Below are positions 1 through 8,159 of a stretch of 35,049 nt of DNA, in pieces. Both the position numbers and the translations under genes were made by a program. The stretch is from an uncultured Pelagibacteraceae bacterium (GTDB taxonomy: Bacteria > Pseudomonadota > Alphaproteobacteria > Pelagibacterales > Pelagibacteraceae). The notes under the pieces are model-generated. The model was not told the DNA's origin, ran no database searches, and saw only the letters and a list, made by a program, of their open reading frames with translations. The stretch lies in assembly GCA_902618555.1 (NCBI GenBank), contig CACNAY010000009.1, forward strand, positions 1-35,049, written 5' to 3'. Numbering within the stretch: the stretch's first letter is position 1; every line of letters starts with the position of its first letter.

Positions 1-1284
1 AAGGTGAGTTTTAAAACTTTGAGCAAAGACACAAAAGATATCAAGAGAGGTGAAATATTAATTCAAGATCTGAAGTGGATAATTCCAAAAACAAAAACTG
101 TCAGTGATAAATTTAAAATTGGCGATATAATTTTTGTAAAAAAAAATGGCAGCAGGTGGAAAATAAAGCAATACCCAAAAGTTAATGGTGGGATTGTTGC
201 ACTAGACCCTTACACAGGAGATGTTAAAGCTTTAGTAGGAGGATTTAATTTTAAATCAAGTGAATTTAATAGAGTTACCCAAGCTAAAAGACAGCCTGGT
301 TCAGCTTTCAAGCCAATAGTATACGCAGCTGCTCTTGAAAATGGATTTGCACCCAATTCTATAATTTTAGATGCACCTTTTGTAGAAAGTCAAGGCGTAG
401 GGTTAAAAAATTGGAAACCTGAAAATTATGGAAAAAAATTCTATGGCCCTACAACTTTAAGAAAAGGGATTGAGTACTCAAGAAATCTGATGACAGTAAG
501 AATTGCTAAAATACTTGGCTTAAATAAAATTTTAAATTTATCAAAGAAATTAAATATTTACGAGGAAATCCCTGAGTTATTATCAGTATCTTTAGGAGCG
601 GCTGAAACAAGTTTAATTAATTTAACTTCTGCTTACGCACCATTTGTTAATGGTGGTATAAAAATAGAACCTAAATTAATTTCTAGAATTCAAGACAGGA
701 GAGGTAAAACAATCTTTAAAATTGACAGTAGAGAGTGTCTAGGATGTGATAAATTTATAAATAGTTCTGAAGAGTATCCAATTATTAAAAATTTGAATGA
801 AAGAGTTTTTAGTGAGGAGACTGCTTACCAAATGGTAACAATTTTAAATGGAGCAGTTAAAAGGGGCACTGCAAAAAAATTAAAATCTCTCAAAGTTCCA
901 ATAGCCGGAAAAACTGGTACAACAAATGATAATTATGATGCGTGGTTTATTGGATTTACTTCTAATTTGGTTGTGGGTGTATATATTGGATTTGATAATC
1001 CTAAAACGTTGGGCAAGTTTGAAACAGGCTCTAAGGCAGCTTTACCTATATTTAAAGATTTTATTGAAAATTCACTATTTCAAGAAGATTTTGGTGAATT
1101 TAAAATACCTAAAAATATTTATTTAACATCAATTAATTATGATACTGGCAAGAAATCTTCTCCAAATGATAAAAATATTATTGTTGAAGCTTTAAAATCA
1201 AAAGATATTAACAATATAGATAATATCGACTTAATATCGTTAAATGATCGTGATACACTTATTAAATTTAGACAGTTTTACTAA
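1..1284 (+). CDS. mrcA: Penicillin-binding protein 1A, C-terminal part (5' truncated)
   Basis: This is the 3' part of a class A penicillin-binding protein, the bifunctional enzyme that polymerises and cross-links peptidoglycan at the outer face of the inner membrane. The reading frame is open to the window edge, so the GTG at base 4 used by the ORF track is internal and the glycosyltransferase domain lies upstream. In ORF numbering, an OB-like segment (about 10-60) leads into the transpeptidase domain, with NGGIVALDPYTGDVKALVGG typical of PBP1A. All three active-site motifs are visible: SAFK (100-103, acylated Ser100), SRN (159-161) and KTGT (303-306). The stop shares its last base with the prfB ATG (TAATG), so translational coupling is likely. 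PBP1A is preferred over PBP1B/1C because of the OB segment and the motif context. Confidence 0.93.
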   Translation, partial: KVSFKTLSKDTKDIKRGEILIQDLKWIIPKTKTVSDKFKIGDIIFVKKNGSRWKIKQYPKVNGGIVALDPYTGDVKALVGGFNFKSSEFNRVTQAKRQPGSAFKPIVYAAALENGFAPNSIILDAPFVESQGVGLKNWKPENYGKKFYGPTTLRKGIEYSRNLMTVRIAKILGLNKILNLSKKLNIYEEIPELLSVSLGAAETSLINLTSAYAPFVNGGIKIEPKLISRIQDRRGKTIFKIDSRECLGCDKFINSSEEYPIIKNLNERVFSEETAYQMVTILNGAVKRGTAKKLKSLKVPIAGKTGTTNDNYDAWFIGFTSNLVVGVYIGFDNPKTLGKFETGSKAALPIFKDFIENSLFQEDFGEFKIPKNIYLTSINYDTGKKSSPNDKNIIVEALKSKDINNIDNIDLISLNDRDTLIKFRQFY

Positions 1285-2373
1285 TGGAAAATTTTGAAAA
1301 TAAATTATCAAAAGTAGAGGGAACTATTAATAATATCAGGGGGTATCTTTGATAAAAATCAAGTTGAATTTAAACTTAAGGATATCGAAAAATCTCTACA
1401 GCAAGAAAATTTCTGGAAAAATAAAGAAATAGTAAAAAAAACTGTAAAACAAAAAAAAATTTTTGAAGAAATTCTTTCAACCTATAAAAATTCTTCTAAA
1501 GAAATATCTAATATAAAAGATTTATATAAATTAGCCTTAGATGAAAAAAATGAAGAAATTATTAAAGACTGCAATGAAAAAATAGAAGAAATTCAAATTA
1601 ATTTAAAAAAAAGCGAGATTAGTTGTTTTTTATCAGGCGAGAATGATGAGTTAAATATTTTTCTAGAAATTCATGCTGGAGCAGGGGGCACCGAAAGTCA
1701 GGACTGGGCTGATATGCTTAGGCGCATGTATATGAAATGGTTTGATAAAAAAGGCTTTAAGTATCAGATAATAAGTGAGCATAAGGGAGAAGAAGCTGGC
1801 ATAAAATCATCAACTTTAAAAGCCGAAGGGAATTATTTATATGGTTTAATGAGAGCTGAGTCCGGAGTACACAGGTTAGTCAGAATATCTCCATTTGATA
1901 GTGGAGCTAGAAGGCATACAAGTTTTGCAAGTGTTTGGGTCTATCCCGCAATTGAGGACAACATCAATATCCAAATTGATGAAAAAGATTTAAGGATAGA
2001 TACTTATAGGTCCAGTGGAGCAGGAGGACAACATGTGAATACAACAGATAGTGCTGTAAGAATAACACATTTACCTACAAGGATAGTTGTTCAATGCCAG
2101 AATGAAAGATCACAACATAAAAATAAAGAAACTTGTTTTAAAATGTTAAGAGCAAGATTATATGAAAATGAAATGCAAAAAAGAGAGGAAGAAAATAAAA
2201 AAGAGTTAAATGCCAAAACAGATATTGGCTGGGGCCATCAGATAAGATCTTATGTATTACAACCATACCAATTGGTAAAGGATTTAAGAAATAAATTAGA
2301 AAGTACCAATCCATCTAGTGTTTTAGATGGAAATATAGATCAATTTATAGAAGAGGGAATAAAAAATAAATAA
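1284..2373 (+). CDS. prfB: Peptide chain release factor 2, programmed +1 frameshift
   Basis: RF2 terminates translation at UGA and UAA. The gene is read in two frames: 22 codons from ATG 1284 to CTT 1347-1349, then after a +1 slip over T1350 a second frame from GAT 1351 to the stop at 2371-2373, giving 362 residues (E. coli RF2 has 365). The ORF track shows only 1714-2373 because it cannot join the frames. Family marks in the joined protein are AGAGGTESQDWADML, the UGA-recognising SPF tripeptide (202-204) and the catalytic GGQ (247-249, inside GAGGQHVN). SPF, not PxT, makes it RF2 rather than RF1. The N-terminal frame reads MENFENKLSKVEGTINNIRG. It overlaps mrcA and the downstream AsmA-like gene by TAATG junctions. 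It is intact, not a pseudogene. Confidence 0.96.
1338..1353 (+). promoter_or_regulatory. RF2 programmed frameshift site
   Basis: The string AGGGGGTATCTTTGAT holds an internal Shine-Dalgarno (AGGGGG), a 3-nt spacer (TAT), the slippery CTT and an in-frame TGA. This matches the classic autoregulatory RF2 site: when RF2 is scarce the ribosome pauses at UGA and shifts +1 to read GAT. Here the TGA is followed at once by an in-frame TAA, a tandem stop, and the base after TGA is T rather than the C seen in E. coli. Confidence 0.95.
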
Positions 2374-4562
2374 TGACAAAAACAATTAAAATTATTTTTT
2401 TATTAATTACTATTATTTTTTTTTCAACAATTATCGTTTTATCTACAACCGGTATTAAGACGAATAAATTTAACAGTTTTATTTCACAAAAAATAAAACA
2501 AAATAATGACAAAATTGAAATAGAACTCAAGTCAATTTATTTTAAGCTTGATATTAAAGAAGTAAGCTTATTCTTAGAAACAGAGAGTCCAAAAATTTAC
2601 TACAAGAATAATCTTGTGCCATCTAGTAAAATAAGAGTTTATTTAGATTTTTTATCAATTATCAAATCTGAGGGAAAAATAAAAAAAGTGATTTTAAACT
2701 TAAATCAATTTAGCGTTGATCAACTAAAAACTATTTCACAAACTTTTAAACCCTCCAATTTTCAAAGCTTTATAAAGAATAAGTTAATTAAAGGAAAAAT
2801 AAACTCCGAAGTAGAGCTTTATTTTGACATGAACAATTCATTAGATAATTTTATTGCTCGGGGCACAGTTTTAGATCTAAATGTCGAAATATCAAAAGAT
2901 TTAAAATTTAAAGACACATCATTCAACTTTATTGCAGACCAAACTGATCTATTATTAAAAAATTTTTCTGGCAAATCGGAATTATTTTCTATTGAGGAAG
3001 GCGATTTAAAGGCAGATTTATCTTCAGAAATTAAAATAGAAACTAACTTTAAAACAAACATCAATTTTAATGAAAAACTAAAAAATCTAGAAAAATTCTT
3101 CCCATATTTTAATCATTTAAAAAATTTATCCGATATTCAAGCAAAACTGAATAATAGTTTATTTTTGAATTTTGATAAAACCTATAAATTAAAAGATTAC
3201 GATTATAAAAATAATGGGAAAATAATAAATGCGAATTTTGATTTGACGAAATTTAATTTAGATCATCTTTTAAAAAGAAATTTAAAAAAATTATCTATCT
3301 TCGATACAGATATAAAAACAACTTTAAATCCTAAAAAAAATCTTTTAAATTTTTCTGGAAAATATTCTTTAAATGATAGTAAAAATTTGGGTTTTGATAT
3401 AACAAACACTATCGAGAAAGAGTTGGTAAATTTAAAATTTAATGCTGATTACGATGAGTTGTTTGAAGTTAAGATTTTAAATTACATTAAAAATAAAGGG
3501 GACGTAGCTAAAATAAATTTTGATCTGGTAAAAAATAAAAACTCAATTAAGGTAAATCAAGTTAATTTAAGCGAGGGTAAAAATTCATTAATTCTGAAAG
3601 GTGCTAAATTTTCTAACGGAAAATTTAAGTTGTTTGATGAATTAGTAGTTAAAACATATGAAGATAATAAGAAAAATAACGATTTTTCAATAATTTTTAA
3701 TAAAGGTATTTATATTAAAGGAAAAAAGTTTGATGCAAGTAATTTACCAAAATTGTTAAAACAACAAACAAGAAAAAATATTTTTTCTGAAATTTCAAGT
3801 GATATAGAAATTGATTTAAATAGCATAATTGCACCAGTTTCTAAAAAATTAAAAAATTTCAAATTGATTGGTAGAATTGAAAAAGGTCGCTTTGTAAAAA
3901 TTACATCTAAAGGAGACTTTGGAGAAAATAATTTTTTAGATATAACAATGAAAAATGATAATAATAATAAAAAATATTTAGAAATATATTCAGATTTGAC
4001 TAAGCCATTATTAACAGAATACAATTTTTTTGAGGGTTTAACAGGTGGCAAATTACTATTTACTTCAATTATTGGAGAAGATTTCTCTAGTTCAAAATTA
4101 AAAATTGAGAATTTCAAGGTGATTGACGCTCCAGGAATGGTACAATTACTTTCGCTTGCAGACTTAGGTGGATTAGCAGATTTAGCTGAAGGTGAAGGTA
4201 TATCATTTGATACTCTTGAAATTAATATAGAAAAAAATAAAAATAATTTGAAAATCAATGAAATACTTGCCCTTGGTCCAAGTATTTCAGTTTTAATGGA
4301 AGGTTACCAAGATCAAAACGTTACAAGTTTGAGAGGCACTTTAGTTCCAGCTAAAACTTTGAATACAATTATTTCAAAAATTCCTCTTATTGGAGATATT
4401 ATTATTCCAAAGGAAGTCGGCGAGGGATTATTCGGAATAAGTTTTAAAATGAAAGGCCCTCACGGAGAACTCAAAACAACTATTAATCCAATAAGAACAA
4501 TTACTCCAAGATTTATTCAAAAAATTATCGATAAAAAAAAATTACCGAATAATTTTAATTAA
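2373..4562 (+). CDS. AsmA-like / DUF3971-type envelope protein
   Basis: A 729-residue protein with one N-terminal membrane anchor (about residues 5-26, IIFLLITIIFFSTIIVLS) and a long body of alternating hydrophobic, Lys- and Asn-rich beta-strand-like sequence, as in the AsmA/YhdP repeating beta-groove family. The C-terminal 150 residues are the best conserved part: GPSISVLMEGY, then SLRGTLVPAKTLN, then IPLIGDIIIP and a final MKGPHGELKTTINP, which resembles the AsmA C-terminal region. Such proteins are thought to span the periplasm and help move phospholipid to the outer membrane; that role is inferred from the family. The start overlaps prfB (TAATG) and the 3' end overlaps the convergent tyrS by 21 bp. 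Family-level confidence is good, exact function is not known. Confidence 0.75.
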   Translation: MTKTIKIIFLLITIIFFSTIIVLSTTGIKTNKFNSFISQKIKQNNDKIEIELKSIYFKLDIKEVSLFLETESPKIYYKNNLVPSSKIRVYLDFLSIIKSEGKIKKVILNLNQFSVDQLKTISQTFKPSNFQSFIKNKLIKGKINSEVELYFDMNNSLDNFIARGTVLDLNVEISKDLKFKDTSFNFIADQTDLLLKNFSGKSELFSIEEGDLKADLSSEIKIETNFKTNINFNEKLKNLEKFFPYFNHLKNLSDIQAKLNNSLFLNFDKTYKLKDYDYKNNGKIINANFDLTKFNLDHLLKRNLKKLSIFDTDIKTTLNPKKNLLNFSGKYSLNDSKNLGFDITNTIEKELVNLKFNADYDELFEVKILNYIKNKGDVAKINFDLVKNKNSIKVNQVNLSEGKNSLILKGAKFSNGKFKLFDELVVKTYEDNKKNNDFSIIFNKGIYIKGKKFDASNLPKLLKQQTRKNIFSEISSDIEIDLNSIIAPVSKKLKNFKLIGRIEKGRFVKITSKGDFGENNFLDITMKNDNNNKKYLEIYSDLTKPLLTEYNFFEGLTGGKLLFTSIIGEDFSSSKLKIENFKVIDAPGMVQLLSLADLGGLADLAEGEGISFDTLEINIEKNKNNLKINEILALGPSISVLMEGYQDQNVTSLRGTLVPAKTLNTIISKIPLIGDIIIPKEVGEGLFGISFKMKGPHGELKTTINPIRTITPRFIQKIIDKKKLPNNFN

Positions 4563-5783
4563 ATAGTGTTTCTTTTTTCCATAAGAAATTTTTAGAAATT
4601 TATCTTTGAAGTCATTCTCGTCTAAAACTTTTTTTTCATCATTTAGTAATGCATCATTTAATTTTAATCCGTTACTTTTTATCAATCTTCGAGCCTCACT
4701 TTTAGAAGATGTTATTTTACTATTTGATAAAAAATCTAAAAGCGTGATACCTCGGTTCACATCAGATAACTTAATCTTAATTTCAGGTAAGTCTTCACTA
4801 AATCCTTTTCCCTCAAAAGTTTCTTTAGCTGTGCTTTCTGCTTTTTTTGATGCATTTTCACCGTGTAAAATCTTTGTAGCTTCATTAGCTAAAATAATTT
4901 TCAGTTTATTAATATTTTTTTCTTTTTTAAAAAGATTATCAATTTCGTTAGGTTCCAATTCGGTAAAAAAATTTAGGAATTTTTTTACATCTCTATCATC
5001 AGTATTCCTCCAAAATTGCCAATATTCATAGCTGGAAAATAATTCCTCATTTAGCCATACTGCACCTTTCTCTGTTTTTCCCATTTTAGCACCAGATGCT
5101 AAAGTGATTAGAGGAGAAGTTAAACCAAAAGACTCTTTTTTAATCATTCTCCTTATTAGCTCCACTCCGTTTATAATATTTCCCCATTGGTCAGAGCCAC
5201 CAATTTGAAGTAAGCAATTTTTTTTTTTGGCTAACTGATAAAAATCAAAAGCTTGTAGTATCATATAATTAAATTCCATATAGCTAAGAGATTGTTCACG
5301 TTCTAATCTCAATTTTACACTATCAAATGTAAGCATTTTATTAACAGTGAAGTGTATTCCAATCTCTCTCAAGAACTGAATATAATTTAACTTCGATAAC
5401 CATTCAGCATTATTAACAAATATAGGTTTTGTCTTATTGTCTGAAAAATCTAAAATCTTTCTAAAAACTTTCTTTATACTTTTAATATTTTTATTTATTT
5501 CACTATCTTTTAAAATTTTTCTTGTTGCTTCCTTGCCCGAAGGATCACCAATTAAAGTCGTTCCACCACCTAATAGAATAATTGGCTTATGCCCATGTTT
5601 TTGCATAAGCTTTAAAATCATGATTTGAAGAAGGCTACCTACGTGCAAACTACTTGCGGTACAGTCAAAACCAATATAACCCGATATCGACTTTTTTTCG
5701 CAAAAAACTTCAAGTTTTTCTAAGTCAGTGCATTGGTTCAAGTATCCACGAGACTGTAATTCAATAAGAAATTTATTTTTCAT
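4542..5783 (-). CDS. tyrS: Tyrosyl-tRNA synthetase
   Basis: This class I aminoacyl-tRNA synthetase charges tRNA-Tyr in the cytoplasm. At 413 residues it has the normal bacterial length. The Rossmann catalytic domain carries the HIGH variant HVGS (47-50) and the KMSKS variant KMGKT (233-237); LLGGGTTLIGDPSGK and QIGGSDQWGN are TyrRS hallmarks that bind tyrosine and ATP. The C-terminal 70 residues (GITLLDFLSNSKITSSKSEARRL onward in pattern) form an S4-like RNA-binding domain. It is transcribed toward the AsmA-like gene, its stop lying 21 bp inside that gene, and it is divergent from anmK across 55 bp. Confidence 0.97.
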   Translation of the reverse strand: MKNKFLIELQSRGYLNQCTDLEKLEVFCEKKSISGYIGFDCTASSLHVGSLLQIMILKLMQKHGHKPIILLGGGTTLIGDPSGKEATRKILKDSEINKNIKSIKKVFRKILDFSDNKTKPIFVNNAEWLSKLNYIQFLREIGIHFTVNKMLTFDSVKLRLEREQSLSYMEFNYMILQAFDFYQLAKKKNCLLQIGGSDQWGNIINGVELIRRMIKKESFGLTSPLITLASGAKMGKTEKGAVWLNEELFSSYEYWQFWRNTDDRDVKKFLNFFTELEPNEIDNLFKKEKNINKLKIILANEATKILHGENASKKAESTAKETFEGKGFSEDLPEIKIKLSDVNRGITLLDFLSNSKITSSKSEARRLIKSNGLKLNDALLNDEKKVLDENDFKDKFLKISYGKKKHYLIKIIR

Positions 5784-5805
5784 AGCACAAATTCTTTAAA
5801 CTACT

Positions 5806-5811
5806 ATTATA
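5806..5811 (-). promoter_or_regulatory. Candidate -10 element for tyrS
   Basis: On the minus strand a perfect TATAAT lies 23-28 bases upstream of the tyrS ATG in the 55-bp gap shared with anmK. No clear -35 hexamer is present at the usual distance, and such hexamers are common in DNA this AT-rich. On the plus strand TATAAA at 5822-5827 could serve anmK. Confidence 0.35.
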
Positions 5812-5838
5812 CGAAAATTGTTATAAATAAATAAAAAT

Positions 5839-6960
5839 ATGCAAAAAAATTATACTTCTTTAGGTTTAATGAGCGGAACATCTGGTGATGGTGTAGATGC
5901 TTCTATAATAATTTCTAATGGTATTGACCAATTTCGGGTAATACAAGACAAGTATTTTGAATACGACTCATCTATTTTTAATGGAATTCATTCTCTAAAA
6001 AAAAAAATACATTCTTTAAATGATTTAAAAAAATTTTCAAAAGATGTAAGAGAAATCGAGCGAAAAATTACTTTATTTCATGCAAAAATTATTAAAGATT
6101 TAAATTTTAATAAAAATGAGAATGAGCTAGTTGGTTTCCATGGACAAACAATCTATCATAATTCCAAGGAGAAAGTCTCGATTCAACTAGGGGATGGTAA
6201 ATTATTAAATCAGCTTACAAAAAAAAGAATTATCTTTAATTTTAGAAAAAACGATTTACTGAATGGAGGAGAGGGTGCGCCACTATCTCCTCTTTTTCAC
6301 CAATTAATTGTAACACAACAAAAAATTAGTTTACCTATTTGTATTCTAAATATCGGTGGAATTTCTAATATTACAATTATAAAAGAACCAATAGGTTCGA
6401 TGCAAATTTATAGCAAAGATATAGGACCAGGAAACTGTTTAATAGACGAGTGGGTTAGAAATAATTCTGATCTAAAATATGATAAAAATGGACGGTTAGC
6501 ATCATCTGGAAAAACCAACGAAATAATTTTTGAACAAGCCCAGGAACTTTATCTTAATAGAAAAAATAAAGAAAAACTGTCATTTGACACAAGTGATTTT
6601 GATATTTCTTTTTCAAGAGGTCTTCAATTAGAAGATGGCGCAGCTACATTGACTGAATTTACTGCAAGTATTATTGGTGATGCCTTATCACAAATTTTGA
6701 ATAAAGAAAGTTTGATAAAAAATATTTTAATATGCGGTGGTGGAAGAAAAAATAACATATTACTTAGTGCAATTTCAAAATACTGTAGCTCAAAGTTTAA
6801 TCTTAAGTTGATAGATGATTACGGTATTGATGGAGATTTTGTCGAGTCTCAAGCGTTCGCCTTTCTTGCTATAAGATCTTATAAAACTCTTCCAATAAGT
6901 TTCCCTAATACTACTAATTGTAAGACACCTAGTTTAGGTGGAGAATTAGTTGAAAATTAA
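5839..6960 (+). CDS. anmK: Anhydro-N-acetylmuramic acid kinase
   Basis: AnmK hydrolyses the 1,6-anhydro ring of anhydroMurNAc and phosphorylates it to MurNAc-6-phosphate in the cytoplasm, recycling peptidoglycan fragments. The 373-residue length matches the family. Visible marks of the ASKHA-fold kinase are MSGTSGDGVD (11-20, nucleotide binding), GFHGQTIYH (99-107), NIGGISNIT (171-179), DIGPGNCLIDEW (194-205) and a late CGGGRKNN glycine-rich stretch. It is divergent from tyrS and converges on the alpha/beta hydrolase, sharing TTAA at the two stops. Its presence with mrcA indicates an active cell-wall recycling route. Confidence 0.96.
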   Translation: MQKNYTSLGLMSGTSGDGVDASIIISNGIDQFRVIQDKYFEYDSSIFNGIHSLKKKIHSLNDLKKFSKDVREIERKITLFHAKIIKDLNFNKNENELVGFHGQTIYHNSKEKVSIQLGDGKLLNQLTKKRIIFNFRKNDLLNGGEGAPLSPLFHQLIVTQQKISLPICILNIGGISNITIIKEPIGSMQIYSKDIGPGNCLIDEWVRNNSDLKYDKNGRLASSGKTNEIIFEQAQELYLNRKNKEKLSFDTSDFDISFSRGLQLEDGAATLTEFTASIIGDALSQILNKESLIKNILICGGGRKNNILLSAISKYCSSKFNLKLIDDYGIDGDFVESQAFAFLAIRSYKTLPISFPNTTNCKTPSLGGELVEN

Positions 6961-7613
6961 ATTAGAGCAGTTTTCTCTTTAAGATATTTTTCTACTTCAA
7001 GAGTAAGATCTTTTTCTTTATTCTTAAAAAAATGATTTGAATTTTTTATCTTTGAAAAAATAACTTCAACACCTTTTTGACTTTTTATTCTGTTATCAAG
7101 CTCTAGAATACTCTCTTTTGTGACTAATTCATCATTCTCACTATAAATTACCTGACCGGAGGTCGGGCAAGGAGCTAGAAATGAAAAATCATAAACATTT
7201 GGTTGGGGTGAAACGGCAATAAAATTGTTTACCTCTGGTCTCCTCATGATTAGTTGCATACAAATAAGAGAACCAAAAGAAAAACCAGAAACCCAACACT
7301 GACTATAATCTAAATTTTCTCTCTCAATCCAATCTAAAGCAGCTGCAGCATCTGAAAGCTCTCCTAATCCATTATCAAACACACCTTCACTTTTACCGAC
7401 CCCTCTAAAATTTACCTTAATAACTGAAAATCCATTTTCTACAAAAATATTATACATTAATTGCACAATCCTATTATTCATTGTTCCTCCATATTGAGGA
7501 TGTGGATGTAGAACTATTGCCACTGGAGAACCAAACTTCGGATTTTTATAATATTTTGCTTCGAGCCTCCCAGCAGGCCCAGGTATAAAAATTTCTAAAC
7601 TTTTCGGTTTCAT
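6957..7613 (-). CDS. Alpha/beta hydrolase of unknown substrate
   Basis: A 218-residue cytoplasmic alpha/beta hydrolase of the short predicted-hydrolase group (COG2945-like). The N-terminus has VAIVLHPHPQYGGTMNN, the oxyanion-region HPHP signature of this group; the nucleophile elbow is GFSFG with Ser112, and Asp161 (SENDELV) and His194 (NSNHFF) are the likely triad partners. No signal peptide or membrane segment is seen. It is divergent from the iscR-suf operon, and a Fur-box-like palindrome begins 4 bp upstream of its ATG, so iron-linked expression is possible. Its substrate cannot be told from sequence; an esterase or peptidase role is only a guess. Confidence 0.85.
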   Translation of the reverse strand: MKPKSLEIFIPGPAGRLEAKYYKNPKFGSPVAIVLHPHPQYGGTMNNRIVQLMYNIFVENGFSVIKVNFRGVGKSEGVFDNGLGELSDAAAALDWIERENLDYSQCWVSGFSFGSLICMQLIMRRPEVNNFIAVSPQPNVYDFSFLAPCPTSGQVIYSENDELVTKESILELDNRIKSQKGVEVIFSKIKNSNHFFKNKEKDLTLEVEKYLKEKTALI

Positions 7614-7616
7614 AAT

Positions 7617-7631
7617 TGATAATGATTACTA
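7617..7631. promoter_or_regulatory. Fur-box-like palindrome between hydrolase and iscR
   Basis: TGATAATGATTACTA matches 12 of the 14 specified bases of the 7-1-7 Fur consensus TGATAATnATTATCA; the left half is perfect and the right half has two mismatches. It sits 4 bp upstream of the hydrolase start and 114 bp before iscR. A nearly identical element precedes the nuo operon. Occupancy by a Fur-family repressor is inferred. Confidence 0.4.
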
Positions 7632-7687
7632 TTTAAAAAAAAAGTACTGAGTTATAGCACGTTTTTATGCGACAAATATTTTTTTTT

Positions 7688-7712
7688 AATCCTGACTAAA
7701 TTGGTAGGAATT
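7688..7712 (+). promoter_or_regulatory. Candidate type-1 IscR operator
   Basis: Within the 131-bp divergent gap, CCTGACTAAATT fits the left half and centre of the E. coli type-1 IscR site (YYGACTRwwwY). The right half GGTAGG is degenerate: it keeps GT and the GG pair but lacks a full AGTC. It overlaps the proposed -35 region and lies 32 bp before the iscR ATG, the arrangement expected for autoregulation by [2Fe-2S]-IscR. Confidence 0.5.
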
Positions 7713-7731
7713 CTTAAAAAACTATTATAAT
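7701..7731 (+). promoter_or_regulatory. Candidate suf operon promoter
   Basis: A perfect -10 TATAAT (7726-7731) lies 13 bp ahead of the iscR ATG. The best -35 is TTGGTA (7701-7706), giving a long 19-bp spacer, which would suit a regulated promoter. The -35 lies inside the candidate IscR operator. The predicted leader is only a few bases long and has no Shine-Dalgarno. Confidence 0.5.
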
Positions 7732-7744
7732 ACAACGATTAATT

Positions 7745-8155
7745 ATGAAATTAACTAATAAAGGTAGATATGCAGTTATGGCTATGGCCGACCTAGCCTC
7801 TAATGAAAGTAAGGGTCCTATAAGTTTGACAGAAATATCTATTAGGCAGAATATTTCATTAGCTTATTTAGAACAAATTTTTATTAAACTAAAAAATAAT
7901 AAACTAGTAAAAAGTTCAAGAGGCGCAAACGGAGGTTATGTTTTAGAAAAGTCAGCATCTGAAATAAAGTTATCAAATATTATTTATGCTGTAGATGAAG
8001 AAGTAAAAACACTTAATTGTAAAAAAAGCTCAAAACGTGGGTGTAATAATAAATCAACTAAATGCATAACGCACAATTTATGGGATAAATTAGACCAACA
8101 TATTAATGGATTTTTTGAAAAGGTAAGATTACAGGATTTGACAAGAAATAATTAA
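7745..8155 (+). CDS. iscR: Rrf2-family Fe-S regulator, IscR type
   Basis: A 136-residue transcription factor with an N-terminal winged helix ([30 protein letters not shown] for the wing) of the Rrf2 family. Three cysteines and a histidine, C92, C100, C107 and H110, stand where E. coli IscR has its [2Fe-2S] ligands C92, C98, C104 and H107; the final CxxH spacing is kept but the first two gaps are longer. Being the first gene of the suf operon, it most likely senses cluster supply and represses the operon through the operator overlapping its own promoter. RirA and NsrR are alternatives within Rrf2, but the ligand His and the suf context favour IscR. A 4-bp gap leads to sufB. Confidence 0.85.
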   Translation: MKLTNKGRYAVMAMADLASNESKGPISLTEISIRQNISLAYLEQIFIKLKNNKLVKSSRGANGGYVLEKSASEIKLSNIIYAVDEEVKTLNCKKSSKRGCNNKSTKCITHNLWDKLDQHINGFFEKVRLQDLTRNN

Positions 8156-8159
8156 ATTT

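Noticed and set aside
1284-1713. Apparent gap or frameshifted pseudogene before the 219-residue ORF
   Set aside because: The in-frame TGA lies in the exact RF2 frameshift context and the joined protein is complete with SPF and GGQ, so it is a normal prfB.
3710-4258. 182-residue reverse ORF inside the AsmA-like gene, and similar antisense ORFs (for example 33322-33840)
   Set aside because: These are low-complexity Ser/Phe/Ile-rich mirror translations of AT-rich coding DNA with no recognisable family.
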